Shown in pieces: positions 16,857-26,014 of a DNA stretch of 64,000 nucleotides (its first letter is position 1; each line of letters begins with the position of its first letter). The notes beneath the pieces were generated by a model. The model was not told the origin of the DNA. It searched no databases and saw only the letters and a list, made by a program, of their open reading frames with translations. The position numbers and the translations under genes are program-made. This DNA comes from Planococcus salinarum (GTDB taxonomy: Bacteria > Bacillota > Bacilli > Bacillales_A > Planococcaceae). Where the stretch lies: the NCBI RefSeq assembly GCF_007004625.1, contig NZ_VIFV01000007.1, forward strand, positions 1 to 64,000, given 5' to 3'.

Positions 16857-17540
16857 CTATTGCAGCAAGTCCACAAATTTATGCAGATACTCCAATGTAT
16901 CGATATTGCTGTTGCAGGTTGCACTGTCCTGACAGATGTAGTTGCCGCGTTTGATGAAATTGTCCTGACCCGAACCTTTTGTCCTGGCAGTGAACAGCCC
17001 TACTTCGCTGTGGCGGTTGCAGATCGAGCAGATGCCATATTTCGCACTGCGGTTGAAGCTGCCGTGGACGCCATCGAGCCTTCCATCCCTTTCTATAACC
17101 AGGTACATAAGCGTCGAGCTCTCGATCCAGCCGAGATATGACAGCTTACGAAAATCGAAAGTATCGAGCTTCGGACCTTTCAGCTTTTTCGCTTTCGGGA
17201 ATAACTTCTTCAAGTGCTGGTCTGTCACATTCTGGAATGGCACCACATATGCCACCAACTGACCCAGGAAATTTTCGGCATCCGCAGGTTCTTTCACCGC
17301 CGTCAGTGGTTGGAGCACAGCTTTCTGTTCTTCACTTAAGGAAGGGAACAAGTCGAACACCTTCTCCTGCGACAGATGCCGCAGCACACTCAGCACTTCC
17401 GCATCACTGCTTGTCGCTTTGCCGTTGACCAAGATGTCCGTCTGGCCTTTGATGAAATTAAACTGGTCATTCCGGATAAATGGGTCCGGACGGTCTCCCG
17501 TAATCCCCTGGCTATTGCTTGTCTCTTTAGCATGTATCAT
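16857..17540 (-). CDS. FusB/FusC-family EF-G-binding protein
   Basis: 227 residues with the two-domain plan of FusB-type proteins: an N-terminal helical bundle (to ~residue 85) and a C-terminal domain with a four-cysteine zinc finger. The cysteines lie at residues 171 and 174 (CSIC) and 203 and 209 (CQDSATC). Members bind elongation factor G and free it from the ribosome; in staphylococci they give fusidic acid resistance. The ATG at 17540 has GGAG upstream. Chromosomal homologues in environmental Bacillales need not confer resistance, so that phenotype is uncertain. Confidence 0.85.
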   Translation of the reverse strand: MIHAKETSNSQGITGDRPDPFIRNDQFNFIKGQTDILVNGKATSSDAEVLSVLRHLSQEKVFDLFPSLSEEQKAVLQPLTAVKEPADAENFLGQLVAYVVPFQNVTDQHLKKLFPKAKKLKGPKLDTFDFRKLSYLGWIESSTLMYLVIERDGRLDGVHGSFNRSAKYGICSICNRHSEVGLFTARTKGSGQDNFIKRGNYICQDSATCNSNIDTLEYLHKFVDLLQ

Positions 17541-17626
17541 TTTGAAACACTCCTTTTTCGAAGGTGCGCTATGACTCTTATCATAAACCAATCCCAAAGA
17601 ATTTTGGAGTGTAATGCCTCTTAGTT

Positions 17627-18646
17627 TCACAAACCCTTTTCGGTCCAATCATAAAGCACAGCTTTTTCCTTTTGGGGGTCCAGCCCGGCTTTTCGCTCAT
17701 GTGGTGTGCGTGTGGACTCCCAGGCAAGCGTATCCCGAATGGTTTCTTCGAGTGACCGGAATTTCAGGCCGGCATGCAGTGCCTTCCGGATATCCACCTT
17801 CAAAAAGCCATCCATATTACTGCTGTCCGGAATCCAAAGGGGCAAATCGGTCCAGCCATTTACTTCGTGGCCGAGGAGGAATTTTTCGTCAATCCAGATC
17901 AGTTCGGTCTCATTTCCGACAGTTTCCTTGCATGTGTCCAAAAACTCCTGCATCGTCAATTCGGTTTCCGGACCGGTTGCATTAAATGTTCCGTCCGCTT
18001 TTGACTCCACCATCCGAAGGATCCACTCGGCAAGGTCGCGGACATCGATAAACTGGACGGACTTGTCCCGACGCCCGGGCGCCAGCACCTCTCCGCCCTT
18101 TGCAATCCGGTTGATCCAATAAGCAAAACGGTCTGTGAAATCATAAGGTCCGACGATCAGCCCCGGCCTGACAATGAAACTGCGTCCGGGAAACGCACGC
18201 TCCACTTCCCTTTCGCATAGGAACTTCAGCTCGCCGTAATGCTCCCTGATGGCCTCGTCCGCTTCCATCCTTTTCAGCTCTTCCACTCTTTCCGGCGCCA
18301 ATTTTCCGACGGTATGGCCTTCATCAATCCACGGTTCTTCCAGCTCATCATAAACCGACACACTCGAGATGAATGTATAATGGTCCGCTGCATCTGCCAA
18401 TAACGCCGCCGACTCGCGCACGGACCACGGGACATAGCCGCTTGTATCTATGACCGCGTCCCACACCCGGCCTTTCAGTACATCCAAATTTCCGTCGCGG
18501 TCGCCAACCAGTTTTTCCGTTTCCGGAAACAGTTCCGGATCCGTTTTGCCTCTGTTGAATAATGTCACTTCATGGCCGCTCCCCAGTGCCGCTTCCACCA
18601 GAACCCGTCCTAAAAATCGTGTGCCTCCAAGAACTAAGATCTTCAT
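17627..18646 (-). CDS. NAD-dependent epimerase/dehydratase-type extended SDR
   Basis: 339 residues with an N-terminal Rossmann fold MKILVLGGTRFLGRVLVEAA (GxxGxxG) and extended-SDR features SSVSVYDE, YGELKFLCE (YxxxK) and FIVRPGLIVGPYD. This subgroup resembles CSP41/isoflavone-reductase-like epimerases common in Bacillus. It probably acts on a nucleotide-sugar or related substrate that cannot be told from sequence. The ATG at 18646 follows AAAGGGG; a longer frame from 18721 has no ribosome site. Confidence 0.85.
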   Translation of the reverse strand: MKILVLGGTRFLGRVLVEAALGSGHEVTLFNRGKTDPELFPETEKLVGDRDGNLDVLKGRVWDAVIDTSGYVPWSVRESAALLADAADHYTFISSVSVYDELEEPWIDEGHTVGKLAPERVEELKRMEADEAIREHYGELKFLCEREVERAFPGRSFIVRPGLIVGPYDFTDRFAYWINRIAKGGEVLAPGRRDKSVQFIDVRDLAEWILRMVESKADGTFNATGPETELTMQEFLDTCKETVGNETELIWIDEKFLLGHEVNGWTDLPLWIPDSSNMDGFLKVDIRKALHAGLKFRSLEETIRDTLAWESTRTPHERKAGLDPQKEKAVLYDWTEKGL

Positions 18647-18713
18647 TTTTCTGCCCCTTTCCGTTTGCATGCCAGAAAACTCCAGAACAACAGGATCCTG
18701 GCTCAGCTGTAAA

Positions 18714-19409
18714 TTACACAATCACTTTTGTGATGCCCGGCAATTTCTGAAGCTGTTTAACCAGTTCCATCTCACTTTCGACTTTTCCTTCATTTATTGA
18801 AAAAATGTATTTTGATACTTGTTTTTCACTGAAGGTGTTGATGTCTTCAATTTGAAAATCAATGATTGCCAGATTGTATTCCTCAAAATAGCCGCTGATT
18901 TTGGAGAACATTTCATCATGGTCTTCCGCGATCACAACGATTTGTTTGTGCTTATGCGTAGAGATGTATTTCTTCTCGACTTTTCCCAGCACAAATAACG
19001 TACCAATTACAATAAGCGTCGATAATACGGCTACATAATACATGCCGATCCCGATCACCAACCCGAGTCCGGCAGCCACCCAGATCGAAGCCGCAGTCGC
19101 CAACCCTTTCACGGAACCCCTGTTGACGATGATGGTCCCCGCTCCCAGAAAACCGATTCCGCTTATAACATAGGAAGGGATGCGGCCCGGATCAAACTGC
19201 AGGGGCCCACTGGCTGTATTGATGAAGTTATCAAAACCGGTAACAGAAAGGATCATCATAAGACATGCGCCTGTGCCCACCAAAAGGTGGGTACGCAGCC
19301 CTGCAGGCTGTTTTTTTGTCTCTCTTTCCATACCAATAATGCCGCTTAATAATGCAGCCATCAGAAGGCGTATGGTTATTACCATATAATCTTCAGGCAA
19401 AAAATCCAT
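18714..19409 (-). CDS. MgtC/SapB family membrane protein
   Basis: ~231 residues. The N-terminal MgtC domain has about five membrane helices with GIIGMERETKKQPAGLRTHLLVG and SGIGFLGAGTI, the conserved family signatures. The C-terminal ~85 residues form an ACT-like soluble domain. Members are linked to magnesium limitation and modulation of membrane ATPases; the exact role here is unknown. The second ATG (19409) is better spaced from GAGGGGG than the one at 19415. Confidence 0.88.
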   Translation of the reverse strand: MDFLPEDYMVITIRLLMAALLSGIIGMERETKKQPAGLRTHLLVGTGACLMMILSVTGFDNFINTASGPLQFDPGRIPSYVISGIGFLGAGTIIVNRGSVKGLATAASIWVAAGLGLVIGIGMYYVAVLSTLIVIGTLFVLGKVEKKYISTHKHKQIVVIAEDHDEMFSKISGYFEEYNLAIIDFQIEDINTFSEKQVSKYIFSINEGKVESEMELVKQLQKLPGITKVIV

Positions 19410-19565
19410 TGTCATCCCCCTCTATCTGAACATCCATTACTCTACCGTACCCGACAAAGCACCGAATTATTCGTATAAGCAGGTTCCTTGAATTCGCCTG
19501 TCGTCATGTGATTATTCCCGTCATTGGAAAACGGTGTAAAGGTTAGGTGGACATGCCTCTTCCAT

Positions 19566-22313
19566 TCACCTTCTTCGTTTCCACAAATATACAATCCCTC
19601 CGAACAGCGATACCACGCTGACCAGCAATGATTTCCAGAAATGCGGCGGCCAGTAAGTGAGTATGACTTCATTCTGTCCCGGAACTGCCGGTACCGCCAG
19701 GAAAGCGTAATTCGCTTCCAATACCTCAACCCCTTCTCCGTTCACTTCCGCTGTCCAGCCCACTTCATAGGGAACCGGCAATACGAGAAACTCATCATTC
19801 TCATCATTTCGGTAATCCACGCGAATGCGGCTGCCGTCCCATTCGAAGTCATTGCCTCCCGTGGCATCAGCCACTTCAGCGCGGAACACATCGTACGGCT
19901 CCTCATAAACCGCCAATTCCGTCAGTCTGTATGTGCCCTGGCGGAGGCGGATCCGGATTGTGTCATCTGCAGGAAGGCGAAGAGTCAAATCATCAACGAA
20001 AGTTTTATAAATCGAAACGTTCGATTTTCTCGATGTTTTATAGGAATTGATGTGGATTGTAAACCGCTGGTCTTCAGCGAGACTGACAAGATTCATGGCG
20101 ACGTATAAATCACTTTCTTCCGGGACAGGCTCCTCCAGGACAATGTCGATGCCCCCTGATTCACCGGTTACCTCCAGCACTTCATCTTCATACGTCGCTT
20201 CGATACCGATAATATCGACTGCCCTTTCTTCAGGCACTGGCGGTAGCGGAGCCTGCGTTGCGGGATTTTTCAAAACCACACCCGTCAGCATGGCGTGCTC
20301 CCGGAGGATCACCGGCGCACCGGCCAGGCTTTCTTCGCTGTAGGCGCTTGATGCTGATCGCACGAAAGGCAAGGGCAGCTGATTTTTATAGACGATGTAG
20401 TTTTCCGATTCCAGTATGGGTTCAAAAAATGCGGGCACATTTTCATCCTCGCGGGCAAGGATTGTATAATTCACCAAAAGCAGGCTGTGCAGATTGGTCC
20501 TCCTGTTCAGGGTGGCGTAGCGGCTGACGCTTTCACGCCCCATGTCGATTTCCAGTTCACGCAGGTAAAAATCCAGGATTTGGTCATTCAGAATACTGGA
20601 GTACGCACTTACCCCATGAAAGTCCTGGACCATCGGTGTATTGTTCCGTATTCCTTCCATCCAATCGATGCGGGTAAACGGAAATGCGTCCCGTTCCCTG
20701 ATTTCCGTCAGCAAACCGCGAATCTCCGGATCATCGTACTCGTCCCCGGTAATATACTGTTCGGAGACCAACTCCGTATCACCGCTTTTCACCAGCAATA
20801 CGTACTGGAATCCGCTTGCGAAAATCAGCAGGGCGAAGACAATAAACGCCGCAGCCCCACTCTTTTTCGAAGGATCCTTGACGGCGCGAAGCAGCAGCAT
20901 GAATGTAAACAACGCTGACCCGATTATGCCCAGGAACAATGGTATCTGAATGGTTACCCCCTCTTCGGCAACCGCCAGTAAAAACTGGTAGCCTGCTGCA
21001 GCAAAAGCCAGTACCATCAAGATGACGACAGCTCCCTGTCCGTAGATGGAATTTCTGTCAACGGCCTGGGCAAACAGCGTCAAAATGAGCACCGCCGCAG
21101 CAACAACCAAGAAAACAAAGCCTGGCTGAACCTCCAGTCTTTCGTCGCCCAATGCAAACAAACCGTAAACGACCAGCGCAACTCCCCCGGCAATCGTGAA
21201 CTGTTTCATATGGAGCAAAGACAGCCGGCTGAACCCGGCGGCCACGGCACCGCCTGAGGCAAAGGACAGAAAGTATTCCCAGCGGTACTGCGGTGCGGAA
21301 AAGCCGTTAAAGACACTGGCAATTTGCGGACTGTAATGGAGCAGGGTTCCAAACAGTACAAGCGAAGCGAAAAAGCGGAATGTTGAATCCCGAAAAAACG
21401 GGAAGGCAAATACCATTCCGACAAACGCCGCCGGCAAAATGACATAGCTGCTCGTGAACAGGATATTATCGTGAAACGCCAGCCATTCGACGTCGTGGGC
21501 ATAAGGAGGACGGTGATTGTTCAAAAACGAATACACTGCGGGCACAAAGGAAACCGCACTGATACCCGCACCGATCAATCCGCTCAGCCCAAAAAGAACA
21601 AGCGCTTTGGGTCTTTTAATTTCATTTTCCGCAAGCGGCAAAAAGAGCCGGAACAGTATGTATATGCCGGCGAGCAGAAAATTGATATAGGCAAAATAGA
21701 AATTGTCAATCATCGATACCGCAACCATAGCCAAAAACCACCCTGGACGCCCTTCGCGAAACACTTTTTCGATGCCGAAAATCAGCAGTGGCAGCCATAA
21801 ATAAGCGTCAGCGTAAAACTCCCAGTAAATGGCGTGGCGAAAATACATACTCGACAACCCGTAAATGACGGCACCAAGAAATGCAGGCAGCCAACCGAAT
21901 TTCATGTATCGGAACACAAGGCAGCTGATGAACAGTGCCGCCGCAAGCCTGGTGATATTGATGAATACCGCCGCATGCGCCCAGAACAGAAGATCCGGCT
22001 CTGCGATGATTCCGAGAAGTTCCAGTATGTAAAAAAATCCGACTGTCAGTATAAATACAATGGACGTTGAAAAATAATACGACAGCCAACTGTATGTGCC
22101 GCTCCCCAGACCGAAAAAAGAGGAATAGAAAAATTCACCTGAAGTGTATTGTTCATAGAGCATCGATTTGAATGGCATCATTTGTGACAAACCGTCATTC
22201 GGGCCGAGCATAAAACGATTGCCCGCCCATTCCACCAGGTAGACGATATGTCCAGCACCACTTAACAGCAGACAAAGACCAGCAAGTTGCAAGAAAGGCA
22301 AAAGTCTTTTCAT
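19566..22313 (-). CDS. yfhO: YfhO family membrane glycosyltransferase-like protein
   Basis: 915 residues with roughly 12-14 membrane helices in the first ~530, a GT-C-like beginning (HIVYLVEWAGNRFMLGPNDGLSQMMPFK) and a large extracytoplasmic C-terminal part, ending in a final helix (WKSLLVSVVSLFGGIVYLWKRR). This is the plan of B. subtilis YfhO, which glycosylates lipoteichoic acid. Single gene; the partner undecaprenyl-phosphate glycosyltransferase CsbB is not seen nearby. Long enough that the antisense frames over it are shadows. Confidence 0.88.
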   Translation of the reverse strand: MKRLLPFLQLAGLCLLLSGAGHIVYLVEWAGNRFMLGPNDGLSQMMPFKSMLYEQYTSGEFFYSSFFGLGSGTYSWLSYYFSTSIVFILTVGFFYILELLGIIAEPDLLFWAHAAVFINITRLAAALFISCLVFRYMKFGWLPAFLGAVIYGLSSMYFRHAIYWEFYADAYLWLPLLIFGIEKVFREGRPGWFLAMVAVSMIDNFYFAYINFLLAGIYILFRLFLPLAENEIKRPKALVLFGLSGLIGAGISAVSFVPAVYSFLNNHRPPYAHDVEWLAFHDNILFTSSYVILPAAFVGMVFAFPFFRDSTFRFFASLVLFGTLLHYSPQIASVFNGFSAPQYRWEYFLSFASGGAVAAGFSRLSLLHMKQFTIAGGVALVVYGLFALGDERLEVQPGFVFLVVAAAVLILTLFAQAVDRNSIYGQGAVVILMVLAFAAAGYQFLLAVAEEGVTIQIPLFLGIIGSALFTFMLLLRAVKDPSKKSGAAAFIVFALLIFASGFQYVLLVKSGDTELVSEQYITGDEYDDPEIRGLLTEIRERDAFPFTRIDWMEGIRNNTPMVQDFHGVSAYSSILNDQILDFYLRELEIDMGRESVSRYATLNRRTNLHSLLLVNYTILAREDENVPAFFEPILESENYIVYKNQLPLPFVRSASSAYSEESLAGAPVILREHAMLTGVVLKNPATQAPLPPVPEERAVDIIGIEATYEDEVLEVTGESGGIDIVLEEPVPEESDLYVAMNLVSLAEDQRFTIHINSYKTSRKSNVSIYKTFVDDLTLRLPADDTIRIRLRQGTYRLTELAVYEEPYDVFRAEVADATGGNDFEWDGSRIRVDYRNDENDEFLVLPVPYEVGWTAEVNGEGVEVLEANYAFLAVPAVPGQNEVILTYWPPHFWKSLLVSVVSLFGGIVYLWKRRR

Positions 22314-22493
22314 AAGTCACCTACTTTTCCATAGTAGATTCACCGGCAGAAACGGTTGGAGAAGAATTGAAGCGTGGATTTTTTCGAAAAAATACGATCT
22401 TTCCAAATTCCAATACTGCATAGCATAATATTTCCCGCTCACTTATGAACTCCTTGGAGCAATCTTCTTCGCCACCTTTTACCGGACATCCTT

Positions 22494-22970
22494 TTACCAC
22501 GTATCTCCCCCAGAAGGAGGAGGCCAGGCACCGATTGTTCTTCGCGCAACAACCACCTGTCCTGCATGGTAACTGTTATGGAGCAGGATTGTCATCAAAC
22601 AGTCTGCACGCGTTCGCTCTTCTTTACCAAACCCCTGCTGAGTTAAATCTTTCGCCGCTTCCAGTTCGGCTCTTTCCAGCCCCTGCAGGAAATGCGAGAT
22701 TCCTGCATTCCACTCTGCCGCATCAGCAGGCGATGGTGAATCCGGCCATGATTCCGCAGCGCGTTCCGGAGTTCCCGGTTTTTCTCCTTCCAGGAGGGCC
22801 AACATGAAATCCTGCCAATAATTCATATGGAATAGTGTTTCCCATACAGAATGCGCACTATCTCTCCGTTTTTCCGCCGCTTTGCGCCAGTCCAATCCAT
22901 CAAACACTGTCGCCGTATCAACATGCGCGCCCTTGCCGTGGAATGCTTTCCGAAAGAATAGCTCATTCAT
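22494..22970 (-). CDS. DinB-like (DUF1572/YfiT-type) metal-binding protein
   Basis: 158 residues forming a DinB four-helix bundle. The likely metal ligands are His in ETLFHMNYWQDFM and two in LLHNSYHAGQVVVARR. Family members include bacillithiol or mycothiol transferases and hydrolases, but most are uncharacterised. GAGGAGG precedes the ATG. Monocistronic. Confidence 0.85.
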   Translation of the reverse strand: MNELFFRKAFHGKGAHVDTATVFDGLDWRKAAEKRRDSAHSVWETLFHMNYWQDFMLALLEGEKPGTPERAAESWPDSPSPADAAEWNAGISHFLQGLERAELEAAKDLTQQGFGKEERTRADCLMTILLHNSYHAGQVVVARRTIGAWPPPSGGDTW

Positions 22971-23058
22971 AAACAGTCCTCCTCGATTTATCTGCTGGCC
23001 GGATCTGTGTAACGATTAAGACAAAACTATTAAAACCGACTAACGTTAAGGTTCGCTT

Positions 23059-23805
23059 TTAATTTTTGGTTCCGTCCACGTCTGCCGTCTGCGTCGCAAC
23101 AATGGCGAAATAAGGTCCTTCGAGCCCGGTGTATTCAACCCGTTCGAAATTTGCCTGAAATCCGGCTTCAGCCAGTATTTCTTCCCATTCCGGCATAGAA
23201 AACAGCCCTGATTCCGCACGGTCGTATTCCCTGAAAACTGTTCCATTTTCATCCCGCAGAATATAGGCGTATTCGGTTTCTGTCACATGGTCGTCGGGAT
23301 TGCTGTCATACGTCCATTCCAAATACCGCATGCCGCGCTTGCCTGCATCGATGCCGCCATGGTCTGTTACAGGCTTGAATGTTTCTTTGAAATGGTCCGT
23401 CATGATCATGAGAATGCCTCTCTCATTCAAATGCTTTTTTGCGTTAACCATTACTTCGAGCAACTCGGCCTTTGTTGTAAAATACATGATCGCATCGTGA
23501 ATAAAAACCAAATCGAAAGTGGCACCAAGGTCCAGCTTCTTCATGTCTCCCTGGACGTGTTCGCAATCCGGATTTAATCGTTCGCTGACTTTCAGCATAT
23601 CCGCCGAAAGGTCCGTCAAAGTCATGGAAAAGCGCTGCTTCAGGTAAAATGCATTGTTGCCGCCTCCGGAACCGAACTCGACTGCCGCTTTGACATCTGC
23701 ATGATAGCGCCGGATGAGTTCGAGATAGAGCGCCGCTTCCTCTTCATATTCCGTATGGGGAGACATCAACGGCCACCATTCCGCCAACTCTTTGTAAAGT
23801 TTCAT
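23059..23805 (-). CDS. Class I SAM-dependent methyltransferase
   Basis: 248 residues with SAM-binding motif I VEFGSGGGNNAFYL (residues ~42-55), motif II LTDLSADML and motif IV FDLVFIHDAIMYF. This is a Rossmann-type methyltransferase of the Methyltransf_25 type. The substrate is unknown. GGGGTGG upstream of the ATG. It lies next to the DinB-like gene on the same strand, 88 bases apart, perhaps in a loose operon. Confidence 0.85.
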   Translation of the reverse strand: MKLYKELAEWWPLMSPHTEYEEEAALYLELIRRYHADVKAAVEFGSGGGNNAFYLKQRFSMTLTDLSADMLKVSERLNPDCEHVQGDMKKLDLGATFDLVFIHDAIMYFTTKAELLEVMVNAKKHLNERGILMIMTDHFKETFKPVTDHGGIDAGKRGMRYLEWTYDSNPDDHVTETEYAYILRDENGTVFREYDRAESGLFSMPEWEEILAEAGFQANFERVEYTGLEGPYFAIVATQTADVDGTKN

Positions 23806-23863
23806 CGCTCGCCACCCCGCCTTTCTTCTGCAATTGAGTGAAACACAAAATGTTTTACTCCTC

Positions 23864-23892
23864 TTGACAGTATTGTATACTAAATTTATCAG
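23864..23892 (+). promoter_or_regulatory. Candidate sigma-A promoter of the osmC-like gene
   Basis: A perfect TTGACA, 17 bases, then TATCAG (4 of 6 matches), 74 bases before the start codon. Confidence 0.4.
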
Positions 23893-23965
23893 AAATTTCT
23901 AATATTTTCACATTCTTTTAACAAACCCGTGATAAACTGAAAGAAAGAAGTCAGGAGGATGAGTG

Positions 23966-24400
23966 ATGGAGACAGATCAATTGGTTCTCAGTACGAAATG
24001 GCAAGGGGATTTTGTTTTCTCTGCAGTGGGACAAGGCGGACACACGCTTACGATGGATGCACACCACGGAGTGGGACATGAACAAGGCCTGTTGCCCATG
24101 CAAGCTTTGCTGGGGGCGCTTGCGGGATGCGTCGGGATGGATGTCATCATGATTTTGCGGACAAGACTGCAAGATATTCGCTCCATTGAAATCGTTACCG
24201 AAAGCGAAAAGCGCCGGAATCCGCCAAAAGAGTTCCTGTCGATTGTTGTCACTTTCTTCGTCGAAGGCGATATCGATGCCGATAAAGTGCTTCACGCCAT
24301 CGAAGTCAGCGGCGAGAAATATTGTCCGGTCGCCCATTCGCTAAAAGCGGACGTCCGCTACCGGCTGATGCTGAATCACAAGGAAGTTGCTGTAGATTAA
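23966..24400 (+). CDS. OsmC family protein
   Basis: 144 residues of the OsmC/Ohr fold, with LPMQALLGALAGCVGMDVI, where the Cys is the first redox residue, and later KVLHAIEVSGEKYCPVAHSL, where the second Cys lies. The arrangement fits the OsmC/YhfA branch of peroxide-detoxifying proteins. AGGAGG precedes the ATG at 23966. A strong terminator follows. Confidence 0.88.
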   Translation: METDQLVLSTKWQGDFVFSAVGQGGHTLTMDAHHGVGHEQGLLPMQALLGALAGCVGMDVIMILRTRLQDIRSIEIVTESEKRRNPPKEFLSIVVTFFVEGDIDADKVLHAIEVSGEKYCPVAHSLKADVRYRLMLNHKEVAVD

Positions 24401-24454
24401 TGGGAAACCCGACTTTGCGGTCTTTTTTAAGATCATCCTGACCAGTACAGAAAC

Positions 24455-24500
24455 AAAGGGGCGTCGCCAAACCATTTGGATTTGGCGACGCCCCTTTTTG
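24455..24500. terminator. Bidirectional terminator between osmC-like and DUF998 genes
   Basis: AAAGGGGCGTCGCCAAA pairs with TTTGGCGACGCCCCTTT. Confidence 0.92.
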
Positions 24501-24511
24501 TTTATCTCCTT

Positions 24512-25135
24512 TTATATAGAAGGTTCTTTCATGGTAAAAAGCCTGATTGAGGTTACCAGCATCCAGAGCTGCAGCACCCCGATATTGATCCGTTCGACCA
24601 ACCCGAAATACGGCCATTGATTTGCAAAGAAAAACGCGGCGCTGCCCCCTGCAATCAGGATGATGCCTCCCGTTGCAATTGAATAATTCCCATAGCTTTG
24701 AAAGCTCCTGATTTTCCTGAATCCGATACCGACCAAAAGCGGTGCAAGAATCGTCAGCGGAACGATAAGGGCTGTGATGACGAGATGCATCAGACCGGTG
24801 AAAGTCATCGGGGCCCCGGGCAGATCCTGGGGAAACAGGCCATACGTGATGGAAATCACCTGCATTACAAGAAACAGCAGCATGCCGATCCGTGAAATTT
24901 TTGGCGCAAAGCGTTTGATGACAATATAAGCACTGGCAGCGAAAAGGATCGAAAACACTCCATACAAAAACGTGATGCTGCTTAATAAGCCCCGATTAGG
25001 CGCACCTCGTGCGGTAAGGTCACTGATTGGTTGGTGCAGATGACTATAGCCTTCCCACAGAAATCCGCCAAGAACCACATGGATTACGTATGCGAGCACG
25101 CCCAATGCTCCAAAGATGGTCAGTTTCTTCGCCAT
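24512..25135 (-). CDS. DUF998 integral membrane protein
   Basis: 207 residues with six predicted membrane helices. The HQPISDLTARGAPNR segment after helix 1 and the DLPGAPMTFTGLMHLVIT segment are hallmarks of DUF998. Function is unknown for the family. It converges with osmC-like across a shared terminator. Confidence 0.85.
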   Translation of the reverse strand: MAKKLTIFGALGVLAYVIHVVLGGFLWEGYSHLHQPISDLTARGAPNRGLLSSITFLYGVFSILFAASAYIVIKRFAPKISRIGMLLFLVMQVISITYGLFPQDLPGAPMTFTGLMHLVITALIVPLTILAPLLVGIGFRKIRSFQSYGNYSIATGGIILIAGGSAAFFFANQWPYFGLVERINIGVLQLWMLVTSIRLFTMKEPSI

Positions 25136-25267
25136 AGCTTCCTATCCTCCCTGTCTGGAATTGCAGCTTGTTAACAAACCGGAATCATTCGCTTGATGTA
25201 ATTATCCATAATTTTACTGTTAACAGGTAATGATTTGTCCTGGCGAGGACCGTAACACTGAACCCCC

Positions 25268-25293
25268 GCACTGCATGGGACTGGGTTTTCGCC
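25268..25293. repeat. Dispersed short repeat, copy 1
   Basis: GCACTGCATGGGACTGGGTT and the following bases nearly match 52058-52083 (GCACTGCATGCGACTGGGTG…). It lies in a gene-free gap. Confidence 0.5.
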
Positions 25294-25354
25294 AGATCTG
25301 ACCGGCTTTAGTAGTTCGATTACGGGATTCAGCCATTGGAGCTGAAACTGTGTG

Positions 25355-25390
25355 AAAAAAGGGCATCCTCAATCCGAGGATGCCCTTTTG
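25355..25390 (-). terminator. Terminator of the cupin gene
   Basis: AAAAGGGCATCCTC (minus strand) pairs with GAGGATGCCC and is followed by six T. Confidence 0.9.
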
Positions 25391-25402
25391 TGATTCTATA
25401 TC

Positions 25403-25816
25403 CTATTCTTCTGCTTCTGCAGCTTCCGCTTCAGCTTTTGTTTTATGCACTGTGCCGGCAGGATGTTCCGACGGTGCATAGATTGAATAGACCTTTAGTG
25501 GCTCATCGCCGTTATTGGTTACATTGTGATATTTTCCTGCTGGAATCATGATGGCGAAATCTTCCTCGGCGTTTTGTTCGAATGTCAGGTTGTCTTCGCT
25601 GTCACCCATCTGCACGAAGCCTTTGCCGTCTTCAATGCGCAGGAATTGGTCGCCATCGTGTTTCTCCAAGCCGATGTCGTCGCCAGCTTCCACGCTCATC
25701 ACGGTCACCTGCAGGTTTTCACCCGTCCAGATTGTTGTCCGGAAATTGTTGTTATTTTCGGTGGCGTCTTCGATATTCAATACATACGGTTCTTTTCCAT
25801 GGTCTTTAAAGTCCAT
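25403..25816 (-). CDS. Small cupin-domain protein
   Basis: 137 residues with a single cupin barrel: VEAGDDIGLEKHDGDQFLRIEDGKG (motif 1, with His and Glu/Asp ligands) and IPAGKYHNVTNNGDEPLKVYSIYAP (motif 2). An Ala/Glu-rich tail closes it. Metal binding is likely, catalysis unknown. AGGAGG precedes the ATG and a sigma-B-like promoter lies 40 bases upstream, suggesting stress expression. Confidence 0.88.
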   Translation of the reverse strand: MDFKDHGKEPYVLNIEDATENNNNFRTTIWTGENLQVTVMSVEAGDDIGLEKHDGDQFLRIEDGKGFVQMGDSEDNLTFEQNAEEDFAIMIPAGKYHNVTNNGDEPLKVYSIYAPSEHPAGTVHKTKAEAEAAEAEE

Positions 25817-25855
25817 TTCAAATTCCTCCTTTGAATTTTCTTCGAAACTCGTAAT

Positions 25856-25881
25856 ATACCTTCAAATGCGCATGTTCAAAC
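25856..25881 (-). promoter_or_regulatory. Candidate sigma-B promoter of the cupin gene
   Basis: On the minus strand GTTTGA-N14-AGGTAT, one mismatch in each hexamer of the sigma-B consensus. Confidence 0.5.
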
Positions 25882-26014
25882 AAGAGGTTTTGTTGCAGGA
25901 GATGAATTGCATTTTTACGATTTGATACTGCCCTCAGCGTTGGTGAATGTTTCGCAATTTAATTTAACTTGAATTTCATTATGCAGACTTATTATCATTT
26001 TTTGGCTGAAAATC

